25,000 nt of DNA from Neocallimastix lanati (nom. inval.) (Eukaryota; Neocallimastigomycota; Neocallimastigomycetes; Neocallimastigales; Neocallimastigaceae), in contig JACVTC010000008.1 in assembly GCA_016946835.1 (NCBI GenBank), positions 1,652,501 to 1,677,500 of the forward strand, in the 5' to 3' direction. The notes under the pieces are model-generated. The model saw only the letters and a program-made list of their open reading frames with translations, searched no databases and was not told where the DNA came from. The position numbers were made by a program, and so were the translations under genes. Below, piece by piece: positions 13,401-23,706 of this stretch (positions are counted from its first letter, which is position 1; every line of letters starts with the position of its first letter).

Positions 13401-15359
13401 ATATTTTCTCATAATTATATATTAATACACAATATAATAATTTATAAAATATTGTCTCATAATTATATATTAAAACACAATATAATAATTTATATAATAT
13501 TTTCTCAAGTATTAATTAATAAATAAATTATTATAATATTTATAATTACCTCTGCCCATAAAGCACCTTCATAACTACTTTGTGGTTCTTGATTTTCAAC
13601 AGATTCAACTACCCAATAATTAAATGGCTGAACAATTCTTTCTAATGTACGAATAATAGCAATACGAACAGAAGTCTTCTTATGTCTTTCAAGAAATGCT
13701 TCTAATTCATGAATCAAATATAAAATATCCATTGCTTCTTTATCATTTTTTGGCTAATAATATAAATATTAAAAAATATATATATATATATATTGTTATT
13801 ATTATTATTAAATATTATTATAAATTTTAAAAATTTTATAATATATTAGTTAATTCAATATTACCTTCACAAAAATATATCTCATAACATTTAATACATT
13901 TACAATTTCTTCATTATTAATTTTTTTATTTGGATCCAATACTTGAATAATCATTTTAATCATTGATGATCGACTAAAAAAAAATTATTTATAATTTTTT
14001 ATTTATTTATTTAAAATATATATAAATATATTATTATTATTATTAAATTATTAATTATTTATTATAAAAAGAAAATATCACCATAATTTAACTACTTACT
14101 CTGTTAATGCTAAATCACCTAATACAATAGCCCATCTTAACAAAATTGGGTCTTCTAATAAATCTTTTTGAGTTTTTCTTTAAATTAAATAAATTTTTAT
14201 ATTAATATAAGATTATAAATCAAAAAGTGAGAAAAAAAAATTTAAAAAATAAAATATATCAATAACTTTAAATATACCTTAGAGAAGAAATTTTAAAGTA
14301 GAAAAATCCATGTTTTAAAATTAATTCCCTAGTTTCCCTACTAATATTCTTTCCATTATATCTTTCAGTAAGATGAATTAAAACATCAGTAACAGCAACA
14401 GTTAAAATCCATTTCTTTTTATTCAGATATTATATATTATATATTATAATTATAATAATAATAATTATAAATATTAATATAAAAATAAATATAAATTTAA
14501 AATTATTAATTCATAAAATAATTTTTATTATTTTATCTTATTAATATAAAAAAAAATAAAATTAAATAATCACTTACAATCATTGATTGTTGACTCATTG
14601 TTAATTCATGATTTTTCTTTGCACGAGAAATAACTTTCTTTAAAAAGAAATCAAAACCAAAGGGTGACTTTTGAATATCATTAGAACTATGTGGTAAAAT
14701 AATTAATACTGCTTTAATTAAAGAATCTATATAATTATTTGGAATTCTATCAATTGTCATTAATAATGAAATATGAAAATCTTCTCTTAATGGATATGCA
14801 GAAGTAATTCCTGATGACTATAATAAAAAATAAATTAAAAACAATAAAAACATTAATATAATAATAAACAATATATAAATAAATAGAAACAGAAATACTG
14901 TTTTTTTTTTTTTTTTTTTTAATACTAATGATATTTAATTATTATTTCAACAATTTAATTCTATATATAATATCATTAATTTAAAAATATATCTTTTATT
15001 TTGTATTTTTATTTTCTAACCTGATTTGTATCACCATTTTCAATTTTTTCTATTAAACCTTCAGCAAGTTTGTTTTGCCAATGTCCAATACAATTAGTAA
15101 TCATATCAGCATTTAATTGATGTTCCATTTTGGTTAATTGAACTTGAAGAACATTTAATTTTTGACGAGTTTGATCGGCTAATCCATAATTTTCTTGTTT
15201 AACAGCATCTTCTTTCTTCTTTTGATATTCATCAATTTTCATTTGAAGTTTTTGTATATACATTTCTTCACTATCCGTAGTATTAAACGGTAGTACCTCT
15301 GGTGAGTAGGTTTTAACCTCCTCATTGTTTTCTTTACTGTGAATAGTAGTCATAGTCAT
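5805..15359 (-). CDS. Furry/MOR2/PAG1/Tao3-family cell morphogenesis scaffold, 2269 aa, 14 exons
   Basis: Giant HEAT/ARM-like scaffold of the Furry family. In yeasts (Tao3/Pag1, Mor2) it works with an NDR kinase (Cbk1, Orb6) and Mob2 at growth sites, in polarised growth and cell separation. The spliced length of 2269 residues matches the family (about 2200-2400). Residues about 230-520 resemble the N-terminal helical domain of Furry by eye. Around residues 780-860 a block with LLSKLFVECIRLIPFMP and SMEEV matches the Furry middle repeats. Around residue 1858 DLTVRAFELYYTYI matches the C-terminal domain's CRSFQIFR-like helix. Two low-complexity Ser-rich linkers lie near residues 670-715 (several SP/TP sites) and 1640-1675 (seven serines from a TCT repeat). 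Residues 30-85 look coiled-coil or UVR-like, which I do not know from this family. The start ATG at 15359 has A at -3. The protein ends ELPPPL. Family assignment is from remembered homologues, not a search. Confidence 0.85.
6402..6454. repeat. Homopolymer T53 inside intron 12 of the MOR2-like gene
   Basis: An uninterrupted run of 53 T on the plus strand, so 53 A in the pre-mRNA, followed by further A/T-rich runs. It lies in the intron 6486-6290. It is the longest mononucleotide run in the window and the exact length may be a sequencing or assembly estimate. Confidence 0.9.
7299..7449. repeat. Low-complexity filler of intron 10
   Basis: The intron 7451-7205 holds GTTTT/GTTTTT units (7294-7340), a T34 run (7348-7381), then a TAA trinucleotide tract (7398-7427). 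On the minus strand this reads as an open frame rich in Lys, Asn and Thr, but it follows a clean GTAAAT donor after the exon and is not coding. Confidence 0.8.
12385..12710. repeat. Intronic minisatellite, 64-71 bp period, about 4.7 copies
   Basis: Intron 8 of the MOR2-like gene (12742-12197, the longest intron at 546 bp) is mostly a tandem array. Units begin GTTATTTATTT at 12385, 12454, 12518, 12588 and 12659, giving unit lengths of 69, 64, 70 and 71 bp. Each unit contains ATTCATCTATTCATTTTT-like and TTCTATTTATTTAT segments. The last copy is partial and diverged. Length changes in this array would alter intron size but not the protein. Confidence 0.85.
13387..13506. repeat. Intronic direct repeats, 48-bp period, 2.5 copies
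   Basis: Inside intron 6 of the MOR2-like gene (13549-13309), a unit starting TAATAATTTATA and ending with CACAATA recurs at 13387, 13435 and 13483, exactly 48 bp apart, with few mismatches. The third copy is partial. It appears to be a local tandem duplication with no obvious splice signal in it. Confidence 0.8.
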
Positions 15360-15510
15360 ATTTATTTACAAATTAAATAATTTCTATTATATAAAAATAT
15401 TATTAAATATATATATCTATATATTTTATATATATAGTAAAAATACAAAGTGTGAATATAATATAGTCGTTGCTAACGAAATGAGAGAAAAAAAAAAAAA
15501 AAGAAAAAGA
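15360..15510 (-). promoter_or_regulatory. Probable 5' flank of the MOR2-like gene
   Basis: Reading toward the gene, a pyrimidine-rich tract (about 15485-15517) is followed by a short GC-richer element at 15468-15478, CGTTGCTAACG, which is an inverted repeat (CGTT/AACG around GCT), then a TATA-rich stretch down to the ATG. The element stands out in otherwise nearly GC-free DNA about 110 bp before the start codon, as expected for a core promoter or initiator region. No specific factor can be assigned, and no transcription start is visible. Confidence 0.35.
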
Positions 15511-16701
15511 AAAAAATATAAAATTACTATATTATATTATATTGTATATATATATAAGTAGGTTAGTAAATATCAATTGTTATATTAATATTAAATGTTG
15601 TACTTATATACAAAAAAAAATAATAATAACAATAATAATAATAAAATATATGAAAATAAAACTAATACTAATATATATTAAATATATCTATTTTTGTTTA
15701 CTAAATATTAAATGCTTTTTTTTTTTTTTTTAATTTTAAAGTATAAATAATAATATTAACATAAATCCTGTTATTACTATAAATTATTAAAAATAAATAA
15801 ATATAAAAATTAAATATTTTCTTTTATTTATATTATTAAGTATATAAATTTGTATAAAAGAAAAATCTAATTAAATATTTCTGATTTTTATTCAAATAAA
15901 AAATAAAGATACTATGAATATTTAAAGAAATACTGAATTTTAATTTTATATATATATATATATATATTTTTTTTTTGAAATTATTATATTTTATACTTTA
16001 AAAGGCATTAAAGTAGATAATATATATTTTTAATAAAATTGAAATTATTTTTTTATTAATATTGTCAATTTCAAATCAAAATAATATTTATTTCTTTTAT
16101 ATCTTTTTTTTTTTAACTATATCATTACTATTACGATAATTACTATAATATATATTATATTGATTAATATTATATTTATATTTCATAAATACGACTTTAA
16201 AAAAAAAAAACATTCTGGTAGAATTTATCTTCCATTTTATTAAATTTATCTTTTTTTGAAATTTTGCCAATTATTAAATAAAATTTATCATAAAAATTAT
16301 ATACTTTTTATAAATGTAAATAAAATAAGGCTATTATAATTAATTCTATAATTAATACTTTTAACAAATAAAAACAGAATTTCGATTACAATATTTATTT
16401 CAAAACATAATCTTTTAATATAACAAAATAGTCTTCTAAATTTTTATATATATAAGAATATTATATATAAATATTTACTTAGTACATATAATATTTTTTT
16501 CTATTATAAAAGTTGTTTATCTCTTTTTTTTTTTTCTTCTTTTCTTAGATTTGTTACTGCTATTATATTATATTATTATTATAAATAAGTATTAATAATA
16601 AAATAAATAAATAAATAAATATAATAGCAAATTCTTTTTCTTTCTTTCTTTCTTTATGATTTATATCAAATTTATTTATGATTATCTAAAAATTTATTGT
16701 A

Positions 16702-16740
16702 ATTGCTTCAAAACTATATATATTAAAGCAATTTTGAAGC
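16702..16740. repeat. Palindromic segment with two alternative stems
   Basis: The left half ATTGCTTCAAAA can pair two ways with the right half AAGCAATTTTGAAGC: ATTGCTT with AAGCAAT, or GCTTCAAAA with TTTTGAAGC. The loop is about 10-20 bases of AT. It lies in gene-free spacer and has no neighbouring coding sequence. Confidence 0.45.
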
Positions 16741-18210
16741 CTTTATTTAAATAAATAATATTATTAAAAAAAAAAAATAAAACAAAATAAATATAAAATA
16801 AAAATAAAAAATAAAAAATAAAAAAAAAAAAAAAAATAAACTTTCGGTAAATCGATATTATATTTACCATAAAAAAATTTTTTTTTTTATTATTATTAAT
16901 ATTTCATTTGTTGAATGATAAGCAAAGTAAATCTATTTATCTTCTTTTATTATTATTATTAATATTATTATATTTGTTTAATAAATTAGTATAAATAACA
17001 TAATATTCTAATATATATATTTTAAATTAAATATATACTAGTTAATATAAAATGATTTAATTTTCTATTAGAACTATAATAAATATAAAAAATTAAATAT
17101 TAAAAAATTAGTTCATGATTAGTGTTTTATAAATCATTTTATTATCATTAATTTATTATATCTTAAAATATTCGATATATTTATTTTTTTTATTATTTTT
17201 TATTATTTTTATTACTTTTATTACATTAATTATTTTTATTACATTATTTATTTTTATTACATTTATTTTTATTCTTATTTTATATTAATAATATTTATTA
17301 TATTGATTATTTTACATGATTATATTATTTATAATAATTATGTTCATAATATTTATCATTAAACTTATTCATAAAATTATGTTTAAAATACTTTATTATT
17401 AATTATAATATTAGTATTATTTTTATATTTATGTTTTATTACTATTTATTTATTATAATAAAAAGTAAATATTATTTTCTTCTAATTGTTACCTCTATTT
17501 TTTAATACATTTGTAAAATATATATTTATATTTATATATATACAAATAAACCTTCATGATGTGATAAGCACTTATTTATTATTTATTTGTACTTTGATAC
17601 TACTATATTTTTAAACAATTTTTTTTTTATTTTTTTTTTTTTTTTATTTTATTTTATTTTTTTTTTATTTTTTTTTTTTTTTTTTTAAATATTTTTCTTT
17701 TTTTCATTTTTATTTTAATTATTAATTGTCGAATGAACAACTAAAACAGATAATTATTAATCTTAGTTCTTTTATTTAATTTTTATATATATAATTAATC
17801 TTGTTTATTATTTATTTAACTTTATAATAATTTATAATAATTATTAATCTTATTTATTATTTATTATTTATTAAATTGTTTTTTTTTTTTTTTTTTTTTT
17901 TTTTGATTTAATTCACTAATTTTTATTTAATAAATATTTTTAATATTTAATACTAAATAATAATAATAAATCGTTTTATGATGATTTCCATCTTTATTTT
18001 ATTATATAATTAAGTTTCTATTAAATTATTTAGTAAATTGAATCAATGAATCATAATATTTAATTATTTTTTAATCTATTCAACTAATTCTACAGATATT
18101 AAAAATTTAAGGCAAACAGCTATTAACTACATTAATTATAATTATTAACTGATTAAATAGGAACATAAGATAGTATCATTAATTAATTTTAAATTTAAAG
18201 TATTTTAATA

Positions 18211-18325
18211 TAAAAAAAAAATTCATTATTTCTTTCTTCTTTTTTTTTTATATATTTAACTATTAAAAAAAAATCATTACTTCTTTCTTCTTTTTTTTTT
18301 ATGTTCAATTGTAAAAAAAAAATCA
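18211..18325. repeat. Imperfect tandem repeat of an A9-TCATTA-TTTCTTTCTTC-T10 unit
   Basis: A run of A, then TTCATTATTTCTTTCTTC and a run of T, occurs at about 18212-18251 and again at about 18264-18301 as TCATTACTTCTTTCTTC. A third partial copy (A-run then TCATATTTC) starts near 18312. The period is about 50 bp. Confidence 0.6.
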
Positions 18326-18657
18326 TATTTCATCCATAAATAAATATTCTTTAAATAAATATTCATAGATTAATTATTTAATTATTTATTCATAAATTTC
18401 GTTATTAATTTATATTTGTTATAAATTTGTTTATATTCTTATTCATATAATAATATTTTTTGTGAATTTTAAAAATAAAAGAACTATGCTTATAAAAAAA
18501 AATTTTTTTGTTAATAATATTTAATAAAGCAAAGAGAGACACAATTAATTTTTATATTGGCCGCAATATCCTTAAAAATCAAATATTAAATTATTGCTAA
18601 TAATAAAAATTATAACAAATACAGATTTATACTTCAAAAAAATATAATAAAGTAATA

Positions 18658-18910
18658 ATAATAATATTATTATTATTATATTTATAAATATTTTATTATA
18701 TTTATTATTATATTTACTATTATTATTATATTTATAAATATTTTATTATTATTATTAAATTTATAATTATTTCTAGCTTTATTATTATTATTATTATATT
18801 TATAATTATTTCTATTATAATTTTTATTATTATTATTATTATTATTATATTTACAACTATTTCTGTTGTAATAATTATATTTATAATTATTTCTATTATT
18901 ATTATTACTT
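18658..18910. repeat. Degenerate minisatellite built on TTATATTTATAATTATTTCTATTA
   Basis: Six or more imperfect copies of a segment with TTATTATTATATTTATAA followed by ATTTTATT or TTATTTCTATTA. Unit length varies because the TTA trinucleotide tract between copies expands and contracts. No coding frame is associated. Confidence 0.6.
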
Positions 18911-19251
18911 AGTTTTAATGATTAATAATAATAATTATCATTATTATGATTAAATCGTTGAAACTAAAATATAATCATATTTATAAATGTCACTCATCAG
19001 GCAACTTATTAAATAAAAATTCATTAATAATTATAATTACTTTTTCATTTATTTTCTATAGAATCATTATATTACCAATATATATTTATATCTTATATAT
19101 TAATTATTATTATATTAATTAAACTTGTAAAAAAAAAAATGTTTAATTACATTAATTTTTAAATTATTTTTGAAATATTTTCTTTATAAAATAAAATAAA
19201 TAAATAAATAAAAATAAAATAAAAATAAAATAAAATAAAGTAAAAATAAAA

Positions 19252-19253
<2 letters not shown>

Positions 19254-19287
<34 letters not shown>
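19254..19287. repeat. Homopolymer A34
   Basis: Thirty-four uninterrupted A following a region of TAAAA/TAAAAA units (19196-19253). Similar A34 at 21351-21384. Confidence 0.9.
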
Positions 19288-19290
<3 letters not shown>

Positions 19291-19644
19291 CTACCTATAA
19301 ATTATTGCTTTTTTTTTTAATAAACATATTTTTTGTTTCATCAATAACCTTTCACATAGAAAAAAAAATAATTCAATTGAAATTAAAAAATTTTCTCCAA
19401 ATCATTAACAGTATAATTTTTAATTTTTATATCAAAAAAAAAAAAAAAAAAAAAATACATTTAGAACTATAAAATTTTGTTAAATCCAAACGCATACATA
19501 ATCCAATAATCTAAATATTTTTATTTATTTTAATCTCTATACTTTTTTTTCAATTATTGTTACTAATATCATCAATAAAATTTTTAAAATTCTAAAAGTA
19601 ATTCTCATTTTTTTAATTATTTCTTACTTTTATTATAAAAATTA

Positions 19645-19677
<33 letters not shown>

Positions 19678-20556
19678 TATTTGTTTGTTTGTTTGTTTGC
19701 TAGTATGCAAGTTTAATACACTTTACGAAATAAATTAATACAATAATAAATTTGCAGCTTATCTTGTCAATATTTCATATCTAATTCTAAAATATCCTCT
19801 AAAATTATTAAAATATATTAGTTTCACTAATTTCTAACAATTAACATTTTTATAATTAACAATTTTTTAAAATATCATTAAAAGACGATATTGAAGAATT
19901 ATATCAACAAAAATTTAAAAAAGTAATTTTTATATACTGTTTAAAATTTTAAAATCTCATCAGAAATATAATAATATAATGTTTTGTTTTTATAAATTAA
20001 TATTTAAAATATATTTCTTATTTGTTACTTGTTTATTTTTTTAAATAAAATATTTTATAATTAAAAATTTATATAGATAGTATAGATAAAAAAAATATAA
20101 AAATAAATAAAAATAAAAATAAAATATAAAAAATATAATTTATTAATGAATAGTAATTTTGAATTTTTCTAAAAAAAAAAATAAAAAAAAAAAAATATAT
20201 ATATATATATATATAAATTTATTTATTTATTTATTTATTAATTTTCATTTCTTATTTTTATTTATATGTTTATTTTAATTTTATTATTATTAAAGTGAAT
20301 CACTTATGTAATTAAACGAATATTGGTATATAATTAAGAAAGGGTATTATCATTTAATTAAAATAATTTAACAAAGAAAAAAAAAAAAAAAAGATACTAA
20401 TTATTTATTATTATTATTATTATTATATTAATTGTAGGAATAGCAATTGAAATAATGATATTGGATAATATAATAATATCAAATTTTATCATTTTAATGT
20501 TTTTAAATAAATATTTGTCCTTCTCTCAAGTATACATTAAAAGATATTCATATATT

Positions 20557-21061
20557 CTAAAACATGCTATTATGATATGAACCAGTTGTAATAAGATCAG
20601 GTCTTTTATTAAATAATATTTTTCTTCTAATTATAGTGGTAAGTTGATAATCTTTTCCTTTTTGACCATCATCATCTGTATCCATCATATCTTCCTTTCC
20701 AGGTAATGATGAATCCTTTCTAATAATAGCAAATGGTTTTTCTAATTCAACTAATTGACCATATAATTTATGATTACCAATAATAATAGACATTTCTTTC
20801 TTTATATTTTATTTTTCAAATATATATTTAAATTTTTATTTAATATACATATATAAAAATAATATATATGATACATATGATAAAATTATAATTATATACC
20901 TCATTAAATTGGGTTATTTTTCCTAATTCTTTTCCTTGTAAATTTAAATCTGGATTAAATTGTAATGAACCTTGAAATTCCAATAATATATAATCTTCAA
21001 ATTTACTTAATGGTTTATGTTGAGGTAATAAGGAATCAGTTTTAATTATCAATTGAACCAT
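20557..21061 (-). CDS. Ctf8, subunit of the Ctf18-Dcc1-Ctf8 replication clamp loader (134 aa, two exons)
   Basis: Ctf8 is the small subunit that, with Dcc1 and Ctf18, turns the RFC core into an alternative PCNA loader acting at replication forks, in sister-chromatid cohesion and in checkpoint signalling. Exon 1 is 21061-20900 (54 codons, starting MVQLII) and exon 2 is 20799-20557. The 100-bp GT-AG intron (20899-20800) falls between E54 and K55 in phase 0. The match to human Ctf8 as remembered is clear: MVQ at the start, LLEFQGSL for the ELQG strand, IIIGNHKLYGQLVELEKPFAI (59-79) for [21 protein letters not shown], and IIRRKILFNKRPDLIT (110-125) for the C-terminal KxKxLFKxRPxPI motif. An acidic, Met-rich insertion lies at about 88-103. 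The length is normal (human about 121). The start codon has A at -3. The alternative start at 20793 would lose the first half and is just an internal Met. Confidence 0.92.
20800..20899 (-). other. Intron of the Ctf8 gene
   Basis: Donor GTATAT follows the exon at codon 54. The acceptor is AAAG at 20801-20800, not the usual YAG. The next AG, four bases later, would break the frame with the conserved GNHKLYG block, so AAAG is favoured. Confidence 0.75.
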
Positions 21062-21113
21062 TTTATTGTAAATTATTAAATTTAAAAGTAAATACAAGTT
21101 TTCAATGTATATA

Positions 21114-21146
<33 letters not shown>

Positions 21147-21350
21147 TAATAAAATTATTTACTTTAATATCTTTAATTTTTAGTTAATTATATATTTAAT
21201 ATTTCAATATTTTTTATTGTATTACTTGAATGAAATATAAATCAAAAATAAAAGTTTTAATATTTTTAAAAAATAAATATATAAATATAAATGATATTGT
21301 TTATATTTAGTATATTTAATCTTTATATATTCTTTTAAAAATAAAATTTG

Positions 21351-21392
<42 letters not shown>

Positions 21393-21514
21393 AATTTTCA
21401 TAAAATTTAAATCAAATTTCTTTTTTTTTATTTTTTATCTAAATCATCCATAAAAAAAGTTTTAATTTTATAAATATATATATATTATTCATAAATTCTT
21501 GAATTTACTCAAGT

Positions 21515-21543
21515 AATGTATACATATTTAATATGTATACATT
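21515..21543. repeat. Perfect palindrome with 13-bp arms
   Basis: AATGTATACATAT and its exact reverse complement flank the three bases TTA. It contains two GTATAC hexamers. It lies about 450 bp upstream of the Ctf8 start and 2.2 kb upstream of the HD gene. It could be a protein-binding site or a chance AT palindrome. Confidence 0.55.
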
Positions 21544-22181
21544 TATACATTTTCATTTTAAAAAAATATTTCCAAAAAAAAACGTTTATTAATAAAAAAT
21601 TATACTTCAAATTATAAAAAAAAAATTTCATAATAAAAATTATAATGTATAATATTATATGAATCTTTAATAGATTTTAATTAATTTAATTAAAGTTACC
21701 ATATATTGTTTAATTTAACATTTTAAAATAAATTTTTTATTTTATTTTATTTTATTTATTATGTCAATTAAAAATTTTTTATCAGATTTTTTATTAATAT
21801 GGAAGGGTAATAACCTAAGAATAAAAAAAAAAAAAAAAAAAAAAAAGTACTAATAAATAAAATAAAAAAAAAATACAAAAAGATTATAATATTATTAAAT
21901 TGTTATAATAAGATAAAAACTAAAATTATGATAATAGATATGTTGTATTCTAAATATTTATTATTTCTATTTATTTATTTAATAATTGTACAGAAGAAGT
22001 AATTTTTTTACAAAGTTCAATCAAAGTAAACTTTACATTTAAATAATTTTCATATTATTATAATAATAAAATTAAGCCTGTATTTTTTTTTTTTAAAAAA
22101 AATTAAAGTATTCATTCAATTTTAAGAAAGTTGTTCATAAATATGATTTAATATTTGTAAAAAAAAAAAAAAAAAAGAAGA

Positions 22182-22257
22182 TGCAGAGTTCTTTTTTATT
22201 TAATCTTTATTTTGCAATTTTTTTTTTTTTTTTTTTTTTTTTAGCTTTAGCTCTGCA
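22182..22257. repeat. Separated inverted repeat TGCAGAG / CTCTGCA
   Basis: Seven-base perfect arms with C/G content unusual here (22182-22188 and 22251-22257), 62 bases apart. The loop contains a T-rich run (22217-22242). Not a recognisable tRNA or snRNA. Confidence 0.35.
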
Positions 22258-22989
22258 GTAACCATAATTATTATTATTTTTTTAGATTAATAAAAAATCA
22301 TATTGTATTATATACATATATGATATTATACTAATAAAAATATAAAAGTTTTATAAAAAAAAATATAATTTAAGTATATATTTGATTCTAATCCTTAGAA
22401 CAGTTATTATATTATTACATTTAACATGCAATAATATTTAATTAAATGTTGTAAAATCCATTTATATGATATTATATATAATATTAAATGCATATATTAC
22501 AAATATATTATAATATATATTAACTGTTTATTAAATAGTTTAAAAAAAATAAATAAAAAATAAAAAATAATAAATTGACTTTAAATAAAATTGCAGTACC
22601 ATGAAAAATTCCAAAAAAAAACAAAACAAAAAAAAAACAAAAAAAAAACATAAAAAAAAATGAGAGTACGATGTGGATTAATATATTTGATAATATATTC
22701 TAATATATGATACTTTATTGATATATAAATATATTAAATAATTTTCATTTAAGATAAGAAATGTTTTTTTTTTTTTTTTTAATGTTTATATATATATTTT
22801 TTATATAAATCATTACAACTAAATAATTATAAATAAAAAAATAAAAAAAAATTATTAATTAAAAGTAGTTATTACAACTTTAATTTTTTTTTTTTTTTCA
22901 GAAAAATAATAAAAATATTTAATAAATAATAAAAAAGTCATAAATTTTTATTATTTTTAATTTTTTCACCTAATTATTATAATTGTTTC

Positions 22990-22991
<2 letters not shown>

Positions 22992-23047
<56 letters not shown>
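22992..23047. repeat. (TA)15 followed by T27
   Basis: Dinucleotide TA tract 22992-23021 passes directly into a T homopolymer. The same TA-then-T pairing recurs at 24730-24811 and 23501-23532. Confidence 0.85.
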
Positions 23048-23054
<7 letters not shown>

Positions 23055-23500
23055 ATATAATTATATGTTATTCAATAAATAAAATTCATTGAAATTCATC
23101 ATAACATTTCATTAAATTTAATTTTTTAAAAGTAACTTTATATATAAAGGTATAATTATATCTAATAAAATAAAAAAAAAAAAAAAAAAAATAAAAAAAA
23201 AAATAAATTTCTTAATTATATTCTTCACATTTATATTTTTTTTGGTATAGTTAAATTTTAATTTCAAGAATAAATAATTAATATTATATAATATATAGTA
23301 ATAGTTTGAATAAGAAAATTTTATTAACTATATAAAAGAAATTCTTAATTACTATTTTATTAATTCTTATATACATATAGTTTTTATTTATATTATTTAA
23401 AAGGAAAACCTTTTATTTCATTGAATTATTTTTTAAAAATTTTTTTGTACTATTTAAATATATATATATATATTTGTTAAATTGGAAATATTAAATAATA

Positions 23501-23531
<31 letters not shown>

Positions 23532-23706
23532 TAATATATATCTAAATAAAAAAAAAGGTTTTACTATACTTGATATATTATACAATATATATATATATAT
23601 ATTTTATATATTTAAAAATAATATAATAATAACTGTATTATATTTTAATAAGAATAATACAAAATACGAAAGAAAAAAAAAAAAAAAAAAGAAAATAAAA
23701 AGAAGA

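Larger units (their letters stand above)
5805..15359 (-). other. Exon-intron structure of the MOR2-like gene
   Basis: Exons in transcript order: 15359-15021, 14817-14578, 14414-14278, 14177-14100, 13973-13865, 13753-13550, 13308-13205, 13075-12743, 12196-7927, 7697-7452, 7204-6826, 6605-6487, 6289-6123, 5889-5805. They sum to 6810 nt, which is 2270 codons including the TAA stop, and every junction keeps the frame. All 13 introns are GT-AG, 100-546 bp long. Donors are mostly GTAAGT-like (GTAAGT four times, GTAAGA twice, GTATGT, GTATAT and others). Exon 9 alone carries 63% of the coding sequence. The ATG at 12189 is internal: an intron acceptor lies just upstream at 12198-12197, and the junction restores codons reading N-L-Y-M. 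Exact boundaries are predicted, not confirmed by transcripts. Confidence 0.85.
15511..20556. other. Gene-free AT-rich spacer
   Basis: No gene on either strand can be supported in these 5 kb. Content includes an AT tract at 15951-15966, long T runs (17598-17686, T24 at 17881-17904), A34 at 19254-19287, a TTA tract at 19648-19677 and many TAAA or TTTA runs. Open frames are short and purely low complexity. The stretch nearest 20556 probably contains the 3' untranslated region of the Ctf8 gene. A few GC-richer patches (18555-18572, 18987-19007, 19700-19730) show no recognisable tRNA or protein signal. Confidence 0.75.
21062..23706. other. Divergent intergenic region between Ctf8 and HD-hydrolase genes
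   Basis: About 2.6 kb of AT-rich spacer between the two start codons, so both promoters must lie here. It holds A34 at 21351-21384, a 29-bp palindrome at 21515-21543, an AT tract running into T27 (22992-23047), A-runs (21822-21846, 23171-23190) and an inverted TGCAGAG/CTCTGCA pair at 22182/22251. No tRNA or protein-coding gene is visible. No MCB-type ACGCGT element is seen upstream of Ctf8. Confidence 0.7.

Noticed and set aside
15542-15733. Plus-strand open frame of 63 codons
   Set aside because: Low-complexity Ile/Tyr/Lys, in a region upstream of the minus-strand gene; no homology recognised.
15511-20556. tRNA, rRNA or snRNA genes in the spacer
   Set aside because: These would stand out as GC-richer blocks of 70 bp or more with conserved boxes; none is present.
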